Source of the DNA: a virus
Length of the DNA: 41,161 nucleotides
IMG/VR virus record: IMGVR_UViG_3300046471_000236
Coordinates: 1 to 41,161 of that record
Strand: one strand, 5' to 3'
In this document: piece by piece, positions 1 through 6,463 of the stretch
Position numbering within the stretch: the stretch's first letter is position 1
Layout: each line of letters opens with the position of its first letter
Position numbers and translations under genes: made by a program
The notes under the pieces: model-generated
Database searches by the model: none
Told to the model about the DNA's origin: nothing
Seen by the model: the letters and a program-made list of their open reading frames with translations, nothing else

Positions 1-1023
1 CTATTTGGTCGGCGTAACCTTGTCGCCGCGGCGGTTGCGCACGTAGTGCTCGGTCATAGTGACTGTGGTGTGTCCGAGCTGTTGTTGCGCTTGGCGGATG
101 TCCGTCGAGTCGGTCTTGTCGGTGCCCGCCTTGGCGCGCAGATCACGGAACTGGAACTCACCGGCCGGTATGCCGGCGTCGTCGCGAGCGGTGTTGAACC
201 GATCGCGCAGCATCCATTCCGATAGCGGCCTTCCCTGGTCGCTTACGATCAGCCGCGTGCTGTGCACCTTGTAACCAGTCTTGCGTGTCGCGATACGGGC
301 AAGCAACGCCGCCAGATCGCCCACGATCTCGATGCGCCGCTTGGCCTTTGTCTTGCCCTGCTTGACGTGCAGAAAGCCCTCACGGACGTCTCGCTGATCC
401 ATGGTCCGCGTGTCTGCCACGCGCTGGCCGGTCAGGTAGGCCAAGTCCATGGCGTCGCGCAGCGCCTGGTCGCCAAGGTTATAGACGGCGTTGAACACGT
501 CGTCCTCGATGTAGACGTCGCGGCCGGTCTCTTTGAAGCCCCGGATGCCGGCGCAAGGGTTGGACATATCCGTGTAGCCTTCCTCGCGCGCCCAATTCCA
601 CAGGTGAGAGAGCAGAGCCTTATCACGGTTGGCGCGCACCTGAGCCTTGGTGCCACGCCAGCGAAGGAACTTCTTCACCTGGTTTGGCGTGATTGAATCG
701 AGCGGGCACGGTGGTTCATTGAAGAACGCAAGCAGCTGCCGCATGCTTTTATGGTTGTCGCGCTGCGTGCCGGGCGCCTTGGTCGGCACGACGGCGCCAA
801 GGTATCGGTCTGACACGTACTTGAACGTGATGACCTCTTGCGGCTTCTCCGCGCCGTCGCGCTCGATCTCGGCCCAGCGCCTGATAGCGAGGCCGTAGTC
901 AGTGCCGAGCGCTTCCTCTTTGCGCGGGCTGCCGCCGTGGTCGTAGAAGTAGTACGTGGTGTCGCCGCGCTTGCGCAGGCGCAGGCGCGGGATGGCATTC
1001 GGATTTGATGCTCGGCGACCCAT
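1..1023 (-). CDS. int: Phage tyrosine recombinase (integrase)
   Basis: Site-specific recombinase that integrates and excises the phage genome. Taking the ATG at 1023 gives 340 residues. Visible in order are an N-terminal basic segment, a SAM-like core-binding domain and a C-terminal catalytic domain. The catalytic domain has Arg201 (motif LTGQR), a Lys in the beta-hairpin KQGKTKAKRR, the RDLR box (about 293-296), LGH (His318) and the nucleophile Tyr327 in MTEHYVR. The usual HxxR box reads RxxR here, which I recall as common in this integrase subfamily. The frame stays open upstream to 1086, but those codons lie inside the excisionase-like gene, whose stop is one base away from this ATG. It is the last gene of the leftward operon, which fits int control from the early left promoter. 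No att repeat is visible next to it. Confidence 0.95.
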   Translation of the reverse strand: MGRRASNPNAIPRLRLRKRGDTTYYFYDHGGSPRKEEALGTDYGLAIRRWAEIERDGAEKPQEVITFKYVSDRYLGAVVPTKAPGTQRDNHKSMRQLLAFFNEPPCPLDSITPNQVKKFLRWRGTKAQVRANRDKALLSHLWNWAREEGYTDMSNPCAGIRGFKETGRDVYIEDDVFNAVYNLGDQALRDAMDLAYLTGQRVADTRTMDQRDVREGFLHVKQGKTKAKRRIEIVGDLAALLARIATRKTGYKVHSTRLIVSDQGRPLSEWMLRDRFNTARDDAGIPAGEFQFRDLRAKAGTDKTDSTDIRQAQQQLGHTTVTMTEHYVRNRRGDKVTPTK

Positions 1024-1024
1024 G

Positions 1025-1231
1025 TCATGCCGCCTTGCTTGACTGCCAAGCGGTCTTAGGCTTGGCCTTCTCTGGCGCACCCTCAACCGCCGCGCGCGTC
1101 ACCACGGGCCAGCCGTGGCCGTCGACGTAGTGGCGGATGCCGTTCTGCCTGAGAAACGAGAGTTGCCGGGCGCGTGTGTGCGCCCGGGTCAGCTCGGTGA
1201 TTTCTGTACGTGAAAGACACAGGTTCGTCAT
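1025..1231 (-). CDS. DUF4224-like small protein, candidate excisionase
   Basis: 68 residues. The pattern LSRTEITELT...RARQLSFLRQNGI...DGHGWPVV resembles the DUF4224 family, short proteins encoded directly upstream of phage integrases. The predicted role is a recombination directionality factor (Xis-like), inferred from family and position. The stop codon lies one base before the integrase ATG, so the two are probably translated together. The C-terminus is rich in Lys and Ala and may be disordered. No strong ribosome-binding site is visible. Confidence 0.75.
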   Translation of the reverse strand: MTNLCLSRTEITELTRAHTRARQLSFLRQNGIRHYVDGHGWPVVTRAAVEGAPEKAKPKTAWQSSKAA

Positions 1232-1273
1232 GGCGTTACCATCAGGCCATTCATCAGGGTGGGGAGATCAGGC

Positions 1274-1516
1274 ATGGGTAAGGTTATCTCTGGCACGTAT
1301 CCGACGACCGCTGGCCGCTTCAATTGGATTGCCACCTTTAACCATGTTGAAGGTGAGCGGTATACAGTCGGTCGTATTCGGGTCACCAGCGAACGCGGCG
1401 GAGACGCATTTGTCCTCCGCGATGAAGAGTTCGTGGCGCATGAGGAAAATTCGGAAGACATCGCAAAGCTGACTGTCTGCTCGGCAATCGATACTCAAAT
1501 CGTTGGGCTGAGCTGA
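1274..1516 (+). CDS. Small protein of unknown function on the opposite strand
   Basis: 80 residues from the ATG at 1274, which has a GGGGAG ribosome-binding site 7 bases upstream. An in-frame GTG at 1259 is a less likely start. The sequence alternates hydrophobic and polar residues (GRFNWIATFNHVEGERYTVGRIRVTS), suggesting a small beta-rich fold; no family recognised. It is the only rightward gene in the left arm: divergent from the excisionase candidate (42 bp apart) and convergent with the next leftward gene (2 bp apart). That orientation suggests its own promoter and possibly expression in the lysogen. Codon use looks like a real gene. The antisense frame over the same DNA looks less convincing. 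Confidence 0.58.
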   Translation: MGKVISGTYPTTAGRFNWIATFNHVEGERYTVGRIRVTSERGGDAFVLRDEEFVAHEENSEDIAKLTVCSAIDTQIVGLS

Positions 1517-1518
1517 CA

Positions 1519-1713
1519 TCACGCCTTCGTCTTGTCGTGGGTGGATAGGGCTACGCGCAGCTGGTTGATGACTTCAGCGCGGATGTCGCTCTTGTGGTCG
1601 GTGTCACCGTGTACTGCGAAGCAACCGTAAGGGCCGAAAACACAAAGCGCGTGCTTGCCATTTGCGGTACGCACTTCAATGCTCCAGCCCCCAGGAAGAA
1701 CCTGCTCTTTCAC
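1519..1713 (-). CDS. Small protein of unknown function
   Basis: 64 residues if started at the GTG at 1713, which has a GGCGGGCGAG stretch just upstream. The frame is open further upstream, but that part overlaps the preceding gene and does not look protein-like. The chosen part reads convincingly (GGWSIEVRTANGKHALCVFGPYGCFAVHGD) and suggests a small beta-sheet domain ending in a helix. No family recognised. It lies in the run of small early leftward genes. Confidence 0.5.
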   Translation of the reverse strand: MKEQVLPGGWSIEVRTANGKHALCVFGPYGCFAVHGDTDHKSDIRAEVINQLRVALSTHDKTKA

Positions 1714-1738
1714 CTCGCCCGCCTTGGCGTTGCTGCGG

Positions 1739-2176
1739 TTATATAGGCTGAGCGGATAGCATGGCTTTCGTCCACGCGTCGGTGAATGCGTGAAGATCGG
1801 CAAGCGATTGGAACTTCGAAACGTGCTCATACTTGCCGTCTGGTCCGCATGACTCCGACGTATGGAAACCCTTTGACGCTGACCTATATAGATCAATCAT
1901 CAATTGATCAGTGACGGCAGTCCGTTCTTGCGCCACAAGAAAGGCGCGATATTGATTCATCGTTACGCCTTGGCAACCGCAATCCTGTCCGTTGCAGCAC
2001 ATCAACTCATCGCCGTCATCAGGCACAGCAACCGGCTCGCCAAGCGCCTGGGCGAATGACTTTGCAGCCTCTTCCACTATGCGAAGGATCAGCGGAGATT
2101 CGACATGCGCGAACTCATCTCGCGTAGAAATATCCGCCGCGATACCGATCACCTCATCCGTCACTACGATCTTCAT
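1739..2176 (-). CDS. Hypothetical early phage protein
   Basis: 145 residues; ATG at 2176 preceded by GGAG at good spacing (GGAGAAAGTGAATG). The N-terminal half is acidic and contains a Cys-rich patch (CCNGQDCGCQG, about residues 60-70) that could bind a metal. The C-terminal part contains a second Cys within SESCGPDGKYEHVSKFQ and a helical tail. I do not recognise a family. It belongs to the leftward early operon, in the variable block between the recombination genes and int. Confidence 0.65.
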   Translation of the reverse strand: MKIVVTDEVIGIAADISTRDEFAHVESPLILRIVEEAAKSFAQALGEPVAVPDDGDELMCCNGQDCGCQGVTMNQYRAFLVAQERTAVTDQLMIDLYRSASKGFHTSESCGPDGKYEHVSKFQSLADLHAFTDAWTKAMLSAQPI

Positions 2177-2209
2177 TCACTTTCTCCGATGGCTAGGTGG
2201 TGGGGTGGG

Positions 2210-2401
2210 TTAGCCTTCAAACTCGGGCAGCGCATCAAGCTCCTGCTGAGTCATCTTAGGAAAGGTGATCGTCACCGTTTCGCCTTCTTCGATGCTTTCG
2301 GCATCCGGTACGATGTTGTCGATCAAGGTGTGCAATTCGGCAAAATCCCCGACGATATACACACCGTTCGCCTCAATCTTTACGCACTGAATCAGTTCCA
2401 C
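2210..2401 (-). CDS. Small acidic protein of unknown function
   Basis: 63 residues from the GTG at 2401, chosen because a perfect AGGAGG (2411-2406) lies 4 bases upstream. The spacing is tight, but no other start is comparable. The longer open frame upstream gives implausible protein. The product is acidic (EEGETVTITFPKMTQQELDALPEFEG) with an N-terminal beta-like stretch (MELIQCVKIEANGVYIVGD). No family recognised. Confidence 0.6.
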   Translation of the reverse strand: MELIQCVKIEANGVYIVGDFAELHTLIDNIVPDAESIEEGETVTITFPKMTQQELDALPEFEG

Positions 2402-2421
2402 ACATCCTCCTAGAACTCGGG

Positions 2422-2703
2422 TTAGGGTTGGGGCTTGTGATTCACTGAAGCCATGCGTTTCGCTCGGCAAAGAATCGCAGTGTCTCGAATCGTGCATTCG
2501 ATAGCGCCATACCTGATAGCATCGGAGCGCTTCGACATGCAAATGTCGTAATGCTCGTTGGGACGTCCGGGGTACTGAATCCATTTGCGTTGCACGCCTA
2601 TCTTGTCAGCCATGTCGTCTAGTTCTTCGCGCGTATCGGCTGTCATGTGGCACATAACCATTCCACGATACGGTGCTTTCATGTCGTCAACGTAGATGGC
2701 CAC
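2422..2703 (-). CDS. DUF4031 domain protein
   Basis: 93 residues, GTG start at 2703 with AAGGAG 7 bases upstream. The N-terminus MAIYVDDMKAPYRG, the CHMTADTREELDDMADKIG block, the aromatic YPGRPNEHYDI and the SKRSDAIRYGAIECT segment match my memory of DUF4031, a short family found in phages and actinobacteria with no established function. The DD and HYDI residues are probably the conserved polar positions. Five bases separate it from the gene upstream. Confidence 0.8.
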   Translation of the reverse strand: MAIYVDDMKAPYRGMVMCHMTADTREELDDMADKIGVQRKWIQYPGRPNEHYDICMSKRSDAIRYGAIECTIRDTAILCRAKRMASVNHKPQP

Positions 2704-2707
2704 AGGA

Positions 2708-3073
2708 TCACTCCTTCGCTAGGGCGGCTTGAATGGCGGCGCGCATCTCATCGACTAGCGTGGCGAACTTGGCCTGCGTCTCGTCGGCCCTCTTGTTTTG
2801 CGACCACGAGTCGCTGTCTGCCTGTTGCCAGTAGGTTTGGTCGAGTTGCCATGCACGACGAAGCGCCTTTGACACCATGTCCTCTACGTCGCCGGCATCA
2901 TCCACACGCATCGCGTATTGGGCGGCTAGGTGTGCGTCGATGGAGTCGGCCGAGGATTTAAATTTATCTCGATAGCGTGGATTAACCATATCCTGTGAGG
3001 CGCAGCGCAGCATGTGCGAAACCTGCTCTAGCGTCATCACATCACCCTTCGTCTCGTCGGTCATGTCAGTCAT
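2708..3073 (-). CDS. Hypothetical helical early phage protein
   Basis: 121 residues from the ATG at 3073, which overlaps the preceding stop by 8 bases. An alternative ATG at 3064 (118 residues) has a GGTGG at better spacing and may be the true start. The sequence is Ala/Asp/Gln rich and predicted mostly helical (LEQVSHMLRCASQDMV, RADETQAKFATLVDEMRAAI). No family recognised; cytoplasmic. Confidence 0.6.
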   Translation of the reverse strand: MTDMTDETKGDVMTLEQVSHMLRCASQDMVNPRYRDKFKSSADSIDAHLAAQYAMRVDDAGDVEDMVSKALRRAWQLDQTYWQQADSDSWSQNKRADETQAKFATLVDEMRAAIQAALAKE

Positions 3074-3386
3074 CCACCATGGTCGTATCCATCTCGTTTT
3101 CTAGGACGCGATAGGTCACAGTTAGCGGGGCAAGTTCCTCGCCACGCTTTAGGCGCATCTCTGCAATCACTTCGTCAACCATGCGAACAACGCCATCGTT
3201 GTTGTATTCCGCGCTCCCATCGGCAACGAGCCGTGCTGCGTAAGCGGCCATGCCCTCGACGCCGTTATCAAGCTGCCAAAGGCCACACTCCCAACCCGCA
3301 AGCATCTCTTCGGAACCGTATTCGTCGGGCAGGTTGACGCGAATCTTCCGCGTGATGACCACTTCAAACGTTCGTGTAATTGTCAT
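3066..3386 (-). CDS. Hypothetical early phage protein
   Basis: 106 residues. The ATG at 3386 is chosen because GGGAG lies 6 bases upstream; the 14-residue extension to 3428 overlaps the previous gene and is proline-rich shadow sequence. The N-terminus (MTITRTFEVVITRKIRVNLP) looks like a beta-hairpin and the middle is acidic. It overlaps the next gene by 8 bases and follows the previous one by 1 base, as in a tightly packed operon. Function unknown. Confidence 0.65.
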   Translation of the reverse strand: MTITRTFEVVITRKIRVNLPDEYGSEEMLAGWECGLWQLDNGVEGMAAYAARLVADGSAEYNNDGVVRMVDEVIAEMRLKRGEELAPLTVTYRVLENEMDTTMVDD

Positions 3387-3387
3387 G

Positions 3388-3834
3388 TCAGTCTCCCTGA
3401 GTGGCGTGGCGGGTGGCGGTAGCTTCATCGAAGGCTAGTAACCACGTTTCAAAGCGGCCACCTTCGCGAAGTTCGGCCCATGGCGCATCGTCGCCATTGA
3501 GGTGAAGACCGCTTACTCCGTGGCTGTTGTCGATCAGGCAGCTAACTGCCTCGACTCCCTTGCGCAGAATCTCCGCATCCCTAGCGATAGCCTCGTAGGC
3601 GTCGAGTAGGGCGAGGATGGTTTGGGGGTTGAAGGTGGCGATGAATTCGGCATCTTGATCCTTCAAAAGGTTGTCTTCAGGCTCCATGATCGAAGGACCA
3701 TATGTATATGCTGTCCCTTCTTCCGGAAGACTGTGAAAACTTGCCGACTTTCCGCGATACAGCCACGGCCCGGGCGTCGCCTTCTCCGCCACCTCCCGCA
3801 GCTTCTTCAGGTCAATGGTCATTTGCTTATCCAT
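3388..3834 (-). CDS. Ead/Ea22-like phage protein
   Basis: 148 residues; ATG at 3834 with GGAG 7 bases upstream. The start LKKLREVAEKATPGPW followed by QDAEFIATFNPQTILALLDAYE is the hallmark of Ead/Ea22-like proteins encoded in early regions of lambdoid phages (lambda ea22 relatives). Their function is unsettled; lambda's ea genes are non-essential early genes that affect host growth. Here it is one of the accessory genes read leftward between the helicase and int. The C-terminal third (DDAPWAELREGGRFETWLLAF) is not recognised. Confidence 0.8.
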   Translation of the reverse strand: MDKQMTIDLKKLREVAEKATPGPWLYRGKSASFHSLPEEGTAYTYGPSIMEPEDNLLKDQDAEFIATFNPQTILALLDAYEAIARDAEILRKGVEAVSCLIDNSHGVSGLHLNGDDAPWAELREGGRFETWLLAFDEATATRHATQGD

Positions 3835-3845
3835 TGCAGCGCTCC

Positions 3846-4058
3846 TTAAAACGGAATGATTTCCGACCACTCAGCGCAGCCATTACGCTGCGCGTCGGCC
3901 GGTACGTGAGCCATCCAGCGCGCGCACCAGCCATCCCGGAACACCTCGCACTCCAGGCACGGTGTCAGCTCCGGCAGCGCTTCCAGTGCCGCTAATGCTC
4001 GCTTCGTCCCCGCGATCAGCACGCGCTTCTGGTTTATGTTCGGGTGCTGCAAGCTCAT
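3846..4058 (-). CDS. Small Cys-motif protein overlapping the helicase 3' end
   Basis: 70 residues from the ATG at 4058. It begins inside the helicase frame and overlaps it by 176 bases. The N-terminus is helical (RVLIAGTKRALAALEALPEL) and the C-terminus carries a clear cysteine motif: CLECEVFRDGWCARWM followed by PADAQRNGCAEW and a terminal PF. The same pattern (CxxC, C, P-x-DAQR, C) recurs in the Cas4-like protein at 6460-7593. In this frame the sequence looks like a conserved domain, whereas the helicase frame over the same bases is Ala/Gly/Arg rich. I therefore believe this is a real gene, probably zinc-binding. Confidence 0.65.
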   Translation of the reverse strand: MSLQHPNINQKRVLIAGTKRALAALEALPELTPCLECEVFRDGWCARWMAHVPADAQRNGCAEWSEIIPF

Positions 4059-5643
4059 TGAACGTGTGCTCCAAAATGTCCGGGTACTTGTCGGTCTCAT
4101 CGACCAGGATCGAAACGGGCGTCGGCAGCTTCCATGCGAGTGGCAACGCCTCTTCAACCGTGCGCGGGCACTTGTCTTGTGTGCGTGCCTGCCACCAGCG
4201 CAGCGCCTTCGCGCGCGGCATGCCGTCGTGCTCGATGCAGATCCACTCGCTGAACCGACGCAGGCCGCACTGGTAGGTCACCTTCAGGCTGACTGTCTTG
4301 CCGGGCTTGTCGTGGCGGGCGTAGCTGATCGACTGCACGGCGTGAACGGTGCGGACGCGCTCGCGGTCCGTGCTCAGAACGGGGGCGTTTACCGGCCTAT
4401 CAGAATGCGCCGGATCGCCGCTCGTAAACTCGAACTTGCAGACGTCGCACTTGCGCATGCCGTAAGGCAGAAGCGACTGGCACTTCGGGCATTCCTTCAT
4501 GCGGCCTTTTTCGACTTGGGCTTTCTGTCCTGCTTTGCGCGGACGGCTCACGCGGATCTGATCGACCGGGCCGTGTTCCAGCAGGTTCCCGGCGAAGTCC
4601 AAGACCAGGCAGTCGGTCTTGCCCGGCGCGATGCGGAAGCCGCGACCAATTTGCTGATACATCAAGCCAGGGCTCTTAGTCGGGCGAAGCATGGCCACGC
4701 AGTCGATGTGCGGCGCGTCGAAGCCTTCCGATAGCACGTTCACGTTGACCATGCAGCGGATGCGTCCTTCCTTGTACGCATCGATGAGCGTCTTTCGCTC
4801 GCCCTTCGGCGTCTTGCTGCTCACCACGCCGACAGTGATACCGCGTGCCTTGAGCACGTCACGCACTGCCTCAGCGTGCTTGATATTCACGCAGAACACG
4901 ATCCAGGCGCGGCGGTCATCGGCGCGCGTGCACAGCTCCGTGCAGGTACGTCCCACCAGGCCGTTCGCCATCATGGCGTCAGCGAGCTCTCCCTCGTCGT
5001 ACTCGCCGCCCTTGGTGTGCACTTGCGACAGGTCGGCCAGCTCCAAGCCGCCCGGCGTGACGAGCCGCGATAGATAGCCGTCGCTGATCAGGTCAGGGAT
5101 ACGCGCCTCGTAGGCGATCTCGTTGAGCACGTACTCGGGGCCACAGATGGGAACAGCTCGCCCCTTGAGGCGATACGGCGTGGCGGTCAGGCCGATGACG
5201 CGCAGGTTTGGATTGAACTTGCGGCAATCGCTGATGAACTTCAGGTAGCTGCCGTCGCCGTCTAACGGGATGCGCTGGGCTTCGTCGATGATCAGGATGT
5301 CGAAGCGGCCGAGCTGATGGGCGATCTTCGCCACGCTCTGGATCTGCATGTACAGCACCGCGTCGAAGCGGTCACGGCGGCGCAGGCCAGCGGCATATAT
5401 GCCCATGGGAGCGTTCGGCCACAGGGCGCGCAGCTTGCCGGCGTTCTGGCTTACCAGCTCCTGGACGTGCGCAAGAATGCCCACGCGGCCACCCCACTGC
5501 TTGACAGCTTCCATGGCAATGGCGGCCATCAGCGGGGACTTGCCGGCGCCGGTGGGAAGCACGAGGGCGGGGTTGCCTTCGCGGTGGCGGAGGAAGTCCC
5601 AGCACGTGTCTAGGGCGGTTTGCTGGTAGGTGCGAAGCTGCAT
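3883..5643 (-). CDS. SF2 DEAD/DEAH-box helicase (RadD-like)
   Basis: 586 residues from the ATG at 5643, which shares one base with the preceding stop (TGATG). ATP-dependent nucleic-acid helicase. Visible are the Q-like start LRTYQQTALD, Walker A PTGAGKS (30-36), the DEAQ box (120-123), TATP (153-156) and the C-terminal RecA-fold motif QQIGRGFR. A four-cysteine zinc ribbon follows (CPKCQSLLPYGMRKCDVC, near 395-412). This domain order matches phage and RadD/YejH-type helicases acting in branched-DNA recombination or repair. It sits in a module with a Sak4-like annealase, an SSB and a nuclease-like protein. The last 55 or so residues overlap another gene and are low-complexity, so they may be dispensable or the result of a lost stop codon. 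Confidence 0.9.
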   Translation of the reverse strand: MQLRTYQQTALDTCWDFLRHREGNPALVLPTGAGKSPLMAAIAMEAVKQWGGRVGILAHVQELVSQNAGKLRALWPNAPMGIYAAGLRRRDRFDAVLYMQIQSVAKIAHQLGRFDILIIDEAQRIPLDGDGSYLKFISDCRKFNPNLRVIGLTATPYRLKGRAVPICGPEYVLNEIAYEARIPDLISDGYLSRLVTPGGLELADLSQVHTKGGEYDEGELADAMMANGLVGRTCTELCTRADDRRAWIVFCVNIKHAEAVRDVLKARGITVGVVSSKTPKGERKTLIDAYKEGRIRCMVNVNVLSEGFDAPHIDCVAMLRPTKSPGLMYQQIGRGFRIAPGKTDCLVLDFAGNLLEHGPVDQIRVSRPRKAGQKAQVEKGRMKECPKCQSLLPYGMRKCDVCKFEFTSGDPAHSDRPVNAPVLSTDRERVRTVHAVQSISYARHDKPGKTVSLKVTYQCGLRRFSEWICIEHDGMPRAKALRWWQARTQDKCPRTVEEALPLAWKLPTPVSILVDETDKYPDILEHTFNELAAPEHKPEARADRGDEASISGTGSAAGADTVPGVRGVPGWLVRALDGSRTGRRAA

Positions 5644-6089
5644 CACGCCGCCCTCTTAGCCGGCGGCATCTGTGCGTTCTTCGCATTCGTCCTGCGAGCA
5701 TTCGAGCATGCGACACACGCTGACGAGTTGACGTAACGCACAACGCCACCGCATTTGTTGCATTCCCTGCCGTCATACCGACTAGCCGGATCGTTCTTGC
5801 TTTCGACACGGTGCATCTGGTTCCTACCGCCCGTCACCTTCCGCTCGCGAGCCGATGCCAGAAGGTCATCCGACAGCTGACGCCACAAGCCGAAGAGGCT
5901 GTCGCCTGCCGTGTACACGCCGACCAGTTCTTCATCGATCACATGTGCCGGGTTCTCGACCGTCACGAAGCCATCCGGCGATAGGCACACGGCGCGCGGG
6001 ATCTTGTACTCGCTGATGATGCGGGCCGCTTTGTCGGCACACTGGCTGATCGTGTGTATGCCGATACGGCCGCAGGGGCGCTCGTTCAT
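5643..6089 (-). CDS. Zinc-ribbon phage protein of unknown function
   Basis: 148 residues, overlapping its neighbours by one base downstream and four bases upstream (ATGA). The N-terminal domain (about 1-75) is unrecognised. The C-terminal part has a CNKCGG...CVACSNARR zinc ribbon (about 110-131) of the kind seen in small phage DNA-binding proteins and HNH-associated regions, but no HNH residues. The tail is Lys/Ala rich. It probably binds nucleic acid and may help the helicase encoded next to it; this is inference from position. Confidence 0.7.
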   Translation of the reverse strand: MNERPCGRIGIHTISQCADKAARIISEYKIPRAVCLSPDGFVTVENPAHVIDEELVGVYTAGDSLFGLWRQLSDDLLASARERKVTGGRNQMHRVESKNDPASRYDGRECNKCGGVVRYVNSSACVACSNARRTNAKNAQMPPAKRAA

Positions 6090-6463
6090 GGGGAGACGCG
6101 CTCAAAATAGGCTTCCTCGCCGTAATAGCCGTTTGATTCGCCATACCAGCGGATCACCACAAAGCCCCTTGCAGTCGCCAAGCGATAGAACGTCCACGTA
6201 AAGCTATCCTGATATTCAGGCGTTACGCCTTCCGGGTTCTCGCCGCTTGTCGATTCCTCGGCAAGCGTTACGGGCAGTCCGATCATGTCAGCCACATCGC
6301 CGTTAACGTCATCGACGCTCACCGATTCGCAACAATCCTGGCTGTGATACATGCGATATTTCACGCCGTCGGCCATTGTGAAGGTCACGCTTTCGCTGCC
6401 GACTTCCAGGCCGTCAATTGCCGCGATGGTCTTGCCTGTCAACTCGCTAAATTCTGTGCTCAT
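6086..6463 (-). CDS. DUF7448-type phage protein
   Basis: 125 residues; start ATG overlaps the stop of the nuclease-like gene by four bases. The order LTGKTIAAIDGLE, ESVTFTMADGVKYRMYHSQD, CCESV, DDVNGDVADMIG and LAEE, followed by a Trp/Tyr-rich C-terminus (FVVIRWYGESNGYYGEEAYF), matches a widespread phage and bacterial family I recall as DUF7448. The HSQDCCE box is the most conserved part and could bind a metal. No biochemical function is established to my knowledge. Confidence 0.75.
   Translation of the reverse strand: MSTEFSELTGKTIAAIDGLEVGSESVTFTMADGVKYRMYHSQDCCESVSVDDVNGDVADMIGLPVTLAEESTSGENPEGVTPEYQDSFTWTFYRLATARGFVVIRWYGESNGYYGEEAYFERVSP

Noticed and set aside
1024-1086. N-terminal extension of the integrase upstream of 1023
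   Set aside because: It lies inside the excisionase-like gene, reads as Arg-rich shadow sequence, and the ATG at 1023 fits the known domain start.
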